From Lentisphaerae bacterium ADurb.Bin082 (lineage in GTDB: Bacteria > Verrucomicrobiota > Lentisphaeria > Oligosphaerales > Oligosphaeraceae): 64,000 nt of DNA. Below, one piece after another: positions 60,273 to 64,000 of this stretch; within the stretch, counting starts at the first letter, position 1, and each line of letters starts with the position of its first letter. Where the stretch lies: the NCBI GenBank assembly GCA_002070945.1, contig MWEG01000023.1, positions 168,141 to 232,140 of the forward strand. Direction: 5' to 3'. A program made the position numbers and the translations under genes. A model generated the notes under the pieces. The model saw nothing but the letters and a program-made list of their open reading frames with translations. It had not been told where the DNA came from and ran no database searches.

Positions 60273-61436
60273 ATGAAAAAAATTGCCATTATAGGTGGAT
60301 GCGGTCACGTCGGCATTCCCTTGGGACTGGCCCTGGCCTCCAGGGGATTTCCGACGACGCTCATCGACATGAATGCCGAGGCGGTGGAGACCATCCGTTC
60401 AGGACGCCTGCCATTCCACGAGGAAGGCGCACAGGAGATACTCAACGAGACGCTGGGGAACACCCTCCAAGTCACAACAGAGCCAACAGGCGCCGCTTCC
60501 TGCGATGCGCTCATCTTCGTCATTGGGACGCCGGTGGACGAGCACATGAATCCCTGCGTGAACGAAGTCATGAAAACCATTGAGTCCTACATCCCGTTCA
60601 TGGCGGACGAGCAGCTGGTTGTGATGAGAAGCACGCTGTACCCCGGGACGTTCCGCATTATCGAGCGCATGCTGCACAATGCCGGGAAAAAGACACGCCT
60701 GGCGTTCTGCCCTGAGCGTATCCTGCAAGGCAAGGGCATCACCGAGATATTCCAACTGCCGCAGATTGTCTCAGGCAATTCCCCAGAGGCGCTGGAAGCG
60801 GCCAAGAGCATATTCTCACGGCTGACAGAAACGCTGATTGAAGCCACGCCAGAAGAGGCGGAACTGGCCAAGCTCATGACCAACAGCTGGCGCTACCTGG
60901 AGTTCGCCATCGCTAACCAGTTCTACATCATGGCGCAAAGTTCCGGCGTGGATTTCCACCGCCTCTACCGCATCATGACAACAGACTATCCTAGAGCCAG
61001 CCATTTCGCACGGCCTGGACTCACTGCCGGACCCTGCCTCCTGAAAGACACCCTGCAACTCGCCTCATTCTACAACAACAACTTCTTCCTCGGACATTCC
61101 GCCATGCTCGTCAACGAAGGCCTGGCGAACTTCCTGGTCGAGGAACTGGAGAAAAAACTCGGCGGCAGCCTGAATCAAAAAACCATCGCTATCTTCGGCA
61201 TGACCTTCAAGGTTGACAGCGACGACATACGAGACTCCCTCTCCTTCAAAATCAAAAAGAAACTGGAGCAGAAACTGGCGATTGTACTCACCGTCGATCC
61301 CTATCTGGCCGACGCATGCCCTATTGACGAGGCGCTCAAGAAGGCGCAAGGCATCATCCTCGGCATGCCGCATACCGCTTTCCGCGACATCCGCCCAAAC
61401 GTGCCCTTCGTCGATTGCTGGAATGCCTGGGGCTAA
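60273..61436 (+). CDS. UDP-glucose/ManNAc-type nucleotide-sugar 6-dehydrogenase
   Basis: A 387-aa enzyme that oxidises a UDP-sugar to its uronic acid with NAD. GGCGHVG (8-14) is the NAD loop, and FVIGTPVDEHMNP and RSTLYPGT follow. GLTAGPCLLKDTLQL holds the catalytic Cys, and FGMTFKVDSDDIRDS is the UDP-binding C-terminal start. It is shorter than UDP-glucose dehydrogenase of about 440 aa. It ends the glycan operon and implies an acidic surface polysaccharide. A 15-bp palindrome lies 77 bp past its stop. Confidence 0.87.
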   Translation: MKKIAIIGGCGHVGIPLGLALASRGFPTTLIDMNAEAVETIRSGRLPFHEEGAQEILNETLGNTLQVTTEPTGAASCDALIFVIGTPVDEHMNPCVNEVMKTIESYIPFMADEQLVVMRSTLYPGTFRIIERMLHNAGKKTRLAFCPERILQGKGITEIFQLPQIVSGNSPEALEAAKSIFSRLTETLIEATPEEAELAKLMTNSWRYLEFAIANQFYIMAQSSGVDFHRLYRIMTTDYPRASHFARPGLTAGPCLLKDTLQLASFYNNNFFLGHSAMLVNEGLANFLVEELEKKLGGSLNQKTIAIFGMTFKVDSDDIRDSLSFKIKKKLEQKLAIVLTVDPYLADACPIDEALKKAQGIILGMPHTAFRDIRPNVPFVDCWNAWG

Positions 61437-61512
61437 TGCTTGCAATGCCAGCAGTGCTTCAGCGGCCTGGATAAGGCGCTTGGCTCCGCAGTTTACGGAA
61501 AAAGCCAGTATC

Positions 61513-61527
61513 AATCGGTGACCGATT
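61513..61527. promoter_or_regulatory. Palindrome AATCGGT-G-ACCGATT
   Basis: A perfect 7-1-7 inverted repeat within TATCAATCGGTGACCGATTA, about 128 bp upstream of the large membrane protein gene. The site at 57119 has AA in place of GG in the left arm. It is a likely regulator site, or a relic of a shared boundary. Confidence 0.4.
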
Positions 61528-61654
61528 ACAATAATTGATACGCGAATTTTCGCCTATTGCCAAAAATGGTGATTGCCTATTGAAAACAGGTAATATTAAC
61601 CACGCCATCCTTTCCAGCCCGTCAACCGCAAATAGAAACCGGGAGGCTTTGGGA

Positions 61655-63769
61655 ATGAAAAGTCGCCTAAAAAAACTGCTGCGGCACGTCTTTTACTGGG
61701 ATTCTCCTGCACAAGGCGCATTTTTCGGGCTGACCTTGGCTATTGTCGGCGCCTGGCTGCTGCTGTCGCTTTTCCACTTCCTTTGGACTCTCGGCGCCTT
61801 TGGTTGGATTTGGCTGCCGATGTGGGAAGATTACATTACTGCGCCACTTGTAACATTCGGGGGTGCAGCGGCAATCCTGCTGGTCTATTCCCTGTTTCTC
61901 ACCCTGCGTTCTTACGCATTGTTCTGGCGACGGCGCTTGCAGGCTTGGGTACGGCTGCTTTTTTTCCTATGCTTCGTTGCTCTCGCAGCGAAAGTCATCA
62001 GTATCGCACCGGAACTCATTACGGGAGAAGTACAGCTGCCATTTGGCAACATCATTTTCATTTGCTTCCTCATTTTCTGCTGGATTCTTCCCTTGTTGCT
62101 GCTGCCTGAAATCGGCTGGCGGCTCTGGCTCGGACACGCGCTGTGTTGGAGCCTCGGACTGCTGGTCTGTGATGTTGTTCGAAGTAATCTGAACAACACC
62201 TTGGAACATCTCATTGGGTTCCCGAAACTACCCGAATTCTTTAAGTTGTTCTCCCTCTCCATCCAGGAAGTTCTGCATCTCCGGGGTGCTGGCTGGGTCT
62301 GGCTCCTGGTCGCTGGGCTCTTCCTGCTCCTTCTGGGGTATCTGCTGACCGCCCGGCTCTGGGCACGGGCGGCAGGTCTGCCATATCGGCAAATTTTCGG
62401 GCGCGGGATAGTCATTCTGTGGCTCCTGTTCGGAATCAATTACCTTTTCCAGCTTTGCCTCGCCTGGCAGGGAGTCAAAGAAGCGAATCAAGCAGTCGCC
62501 GCCCTGGAACAGCGTTTCAATCGCCCGCTGACAGCCCAGGCCCTCGACGAATTGTACTATAACGGTGAACAGCCTGAGCCCGACTTCTGGCAAAGCATAA
62601 AGACGCTGTGCGAAAACAGCGATCTGGCCACCGATGAACTCGTCATATCATACCATCTGGCTGAGCTGTCGCCGAAAGCGATGCTACGGGTGCGCCAGCG
62701 CTTCCAAGATATAGAGGCCAATCTGTCACAGTGGGAACAGATGTATGCCAGCAGTATTCCGCCACCGGCGCTGTCTTACAAACGCGGCCATCTGTTAATC
62801 ATGCCGTTGCCGCATCTCTACTCGTTCAGGGCCTTTAATCGTCTGTCATGCTGGAGGATGCGTCTGGTGCTGGAGGACGGCGATGTCAACACAGCCCTGG
62901 CAGCCTGCGAACGCCAGGCCAATGTCAACAATGCACTGCTGCGCGAAACTACTCTGAGCGGCACCTGGGGTTGGATGGCCTGTACAGTAATTTGGCTGGA
63001 TTCCCTGAAAATGCTGCTGGAATCCCAAGCTTTGTCGGATATACAGTTGAATGCGCTGACGCCCCGGCTGAAAGAAGCGGAAAAGCAGGTGCCGGTCATG
63101 CATGAACGCGCTATCTACGGCGAGGCGGTCATGAATCTGGACCTCTTTGAAATGTTTGCCATTATACCAGAAACAGGAATCGAAGAATTTGACAACAGCG
63201 CACGATGGCGTGACTTCGCACGATGGCGTGACTTCCGCTATTTTGTGCCGCAGCTCTGGTGGTATGCGGCTCTGGACAAAGCCAATATAGCGCGAACCCT
63301 CATGGTGTCTGATTTTTCGGAAATGCCAGAGCAGTCGGATATTGGCAGACCGCTGCTTTTCAGCAGCATGCTCCTGCCGCCGAATGCAGTCGGCAAAGAG
63401 TTTCATGGCTTAACCGCCCGGCTGCGGGCGATGCAGGCGCTGATCATGGCGGAGCAGCACCGTCGCCGCCATGGCGACTGGCCGGAACAGCTGGAGAACC
63501 TGCCGGAGGACCCTTTCACCGGCGAACCTCTGCGCTATCACTGCGGGGATTGTGTCCTTCGGGTCAATGTCGCCACCTGGGATGAAGAATCCAGCCGCTG
63601 GAGAGTCGATGCTCAACAACGCACCGTTCCGGCAGTTCAGGTCTGGAGTGTCGGACCCGACAAGATCAACGACAATGGCCTGCAAGCTCCTACGCAGCCG
63701 GATGGACACCGCCCAGATGACATCCGCGCCATTCTGCGCCTGAAGCCGCAGCAGCAAACACCAGAATGA
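61655..63769 (+). CDS. Large membrane protein, unknown function
   Basis: A 704-aa protein from the ATG with GGGAGG eight bases upstream (MKSRLKKLLRH). The first ~290 residues hold about seven membrane helices (GAFFGLTLAIVGAWLLLSLFH, FLCFVALAAKVISIAPELI, ILPLLLLPEIGW, WVWLLVAGLFLLLLGYLL). The remaining ~400 residues are soluble, with RHGDWPEQLENLPEDPFTGEPLRY near the end, a pattern common in PVC-group proteins of unknown role. An 18-bp tandem duplication at 63200-63235 repeats ARWRDF in frame. No operon partner is clear. Confidence 0.6.
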   Translation: MKSRLKKLLRHVFYWDSPAQGAFFGLTLAIVGAWLLLSLFHFLWTLGAFGWIWLPMWEDYITAPLVTFGGAAAILLVYSLFLTLRSYALFWRRRLQAWVRLLFFLCFVALAAKVISIAPELITGEVQLPFGNIIFICFLIFCWILPLLLLPEIGWRLWLGHALCWSLGLLVCDVVRSNLNNTLEHLIGFPKLPEFFKLFSLSIQEVLHLRGAGWVWLLVAGLFLLLLGYLLTARLWARAAGLPYRQIFGRGIVILWLLFGINYLFQLCLAWQGVKEANQAVAALEQRFNRPLTAQALDELYYNGEQPEPDFWQSIKTLCENSDLATDELVISYHLAELSPKAMLRVRQRFQDIEANLSQWEQMYASSIPPPALSYKRGHLLIMPLPHLYSFRAFNRLSCWRMRLVLEDGDVNTALAACERQANVNNALLRETTLSGTWGWMACTVIWLDSLKMLLESQALSDIQLNALTPRLKEAEKQVPVMHERAIYGEAVMNLDLFEMFAIIPETGIEEFDNSARWRDFARWRDFRYFVPQLWWYAALDKANIARTLMVSDFSEMPEQSDIGRPLLFSSMLLPPNAVGKEFHGLTARLRAMQALIMAEQHRRRHGDWPEQLENLPEDPFTGEPLRYHCGDCVLRVNVATWDEESSRWRVDAQQRTVPAVQVWSVGPDKINDNGLQAPTQPDGHRPDDIRAILRLKPQQQTPE
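63200..63235 (+). repeat. 18-bp in-frame tandem duplication
   Basis: GCACGATGGCGTGACTTC occurs twice in a row, duplicating ARWRDF in the large membrane protein. Exact identity points to a recent slippage event. Confidence 0.85.
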
Positions 63770-63819
63770 ACGTATGGAGTAGGCAGCTGTGGTAAAAAAA
63801 ATGGGTGATGGCCGTCGAC

Positions 63820-64000
63820 CTACGCCTCTTCGATTTTCCACTCGGATATCTGCCTTGAGGCCGCGTCGAAATTCGCGCCGATGAGGACGATTTTCTTGCC
63901 GGCGTGCTGATATTTCTGATAATATTCCTTTTCGCGGATTTGCGCCAGCGCTGCCTCGGCGTTTTGATTCATCTTGAATTCAAAGATGTAGATGCAGTCC
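63820..64000 (-). CDS. PD-(D/E)XK nuclease-superfamily protein, 3' part
   Basis: The minus strand gives 59 in-frame residues before TAG at 63820: DCIYIFEFKMNQNAEAALAQ, IREKEYYQKYQHAGKKIVLI, GANFDAASRQISEWKIEEA. The E-F-K triad element and the ending match the C-terminal nuclease domain (PF08011-like) of AAA-ATPase/PD-(D/E)XK proteins, which are numerous in Bacteroidetes and Lentisphaerae and linked to mobile DNA. The 5' part lies beyond the window. Confidence 0.75.
   Translation of the reverse strand, partial: DCIYIFEFKMNQNAEAALAQIREKEYYQKYQHAGKKIVLIGANFDAASRQISEWKIEEA

Overview
The window looks like part of the chromosome of a Gram-negative member of the PVC group, most plausibly Lentisphaerota (Victivallis-like). 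Three short genes open with the [12 protein letters not shown] pseudopilin leader and end with an H-x9-DGH motif, a family hugely expanded in that phylum. They lie among DUF4838, GH42-like, GH123/DUF4091-like and CRTAC1-type secreted proteins, and there are outer-membrane biogenesis genes (LptE-like, BamD-like, LpxL-like). The taxonomic call is inference; no rRNA or tRNA gene was seen.

Layout. 1-4750: a broken AlbA-type ATP-binding protein fragment, a cytoplasmic six-hairpin glycosidase, two lipoproteins and D-Ala-D-Ala ligase, all on the minus strand. 5126-27076: a ~22 kb, 22-gene plus-strand operon with overlapping or tightly spaced genes and one good promoter at 4987-5015. It has the full kit of an aryl-polyene (APE) type lipid pathway: ketoreductase, three ketosynthases, two KS-like partners, two ACPs, two dehydratases, thioesterase, AMP ligase, two acyltransferases, glycosyltransferase, LolA-like carrier, MMPL exporter and DUF3261 lipoprotein. 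No ammonia lyase or aryl methyltransferase is present. Instead it carries a CrtI-like desaturase and three radical SAM enzymes, one fused to a dehydratase. That combination recalls ladderane-type loci, so the product is probably an exported, polyene-derived and radically modified lipid of unknown structure.

27473-32115: a housekeeping run (BamD-like, LptE-like, ispF, comF, accD, trmO). 32263-46795: a minus-strand glycan-degradation island with three pseudopilins, a GH42-like enzyme, a GH123-like enzyme, a CRTAC1/FG-GAP protein, a DUF4838 protein and a LacI-type regulator. Two matching LacI-style palindromes sit on promoters at both sides of the regulator. 47340-51047: an AT-rich acyltransferase-3 gene and an XRE-cupin regulator paired with an acyl-CoA ligase. 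51234-56869: a second DUF4838 protein, an unknown protein with possible deacetylase-like motifs, a lipoprotein and an HpcH/HpaI-type aldolase. 57278-61436: a four-gene surface-glycan operon (epimerase, GT2, membrane protein, UDP-sugar dehydrogenase). 61655-64000: a large membrane protein and the 3' end of a PD-(D/E)XK nuclease-like gene.

The accessory half is seeded with intergenic repeats: a composite heptanucleotide cassette always directly 3' of a gene and in the same polarity (4 copies), a ~110 bp element built on CCGCAGATGACGCAGA (4 copies), and GTCCACT arrays (2 long, 2 short).
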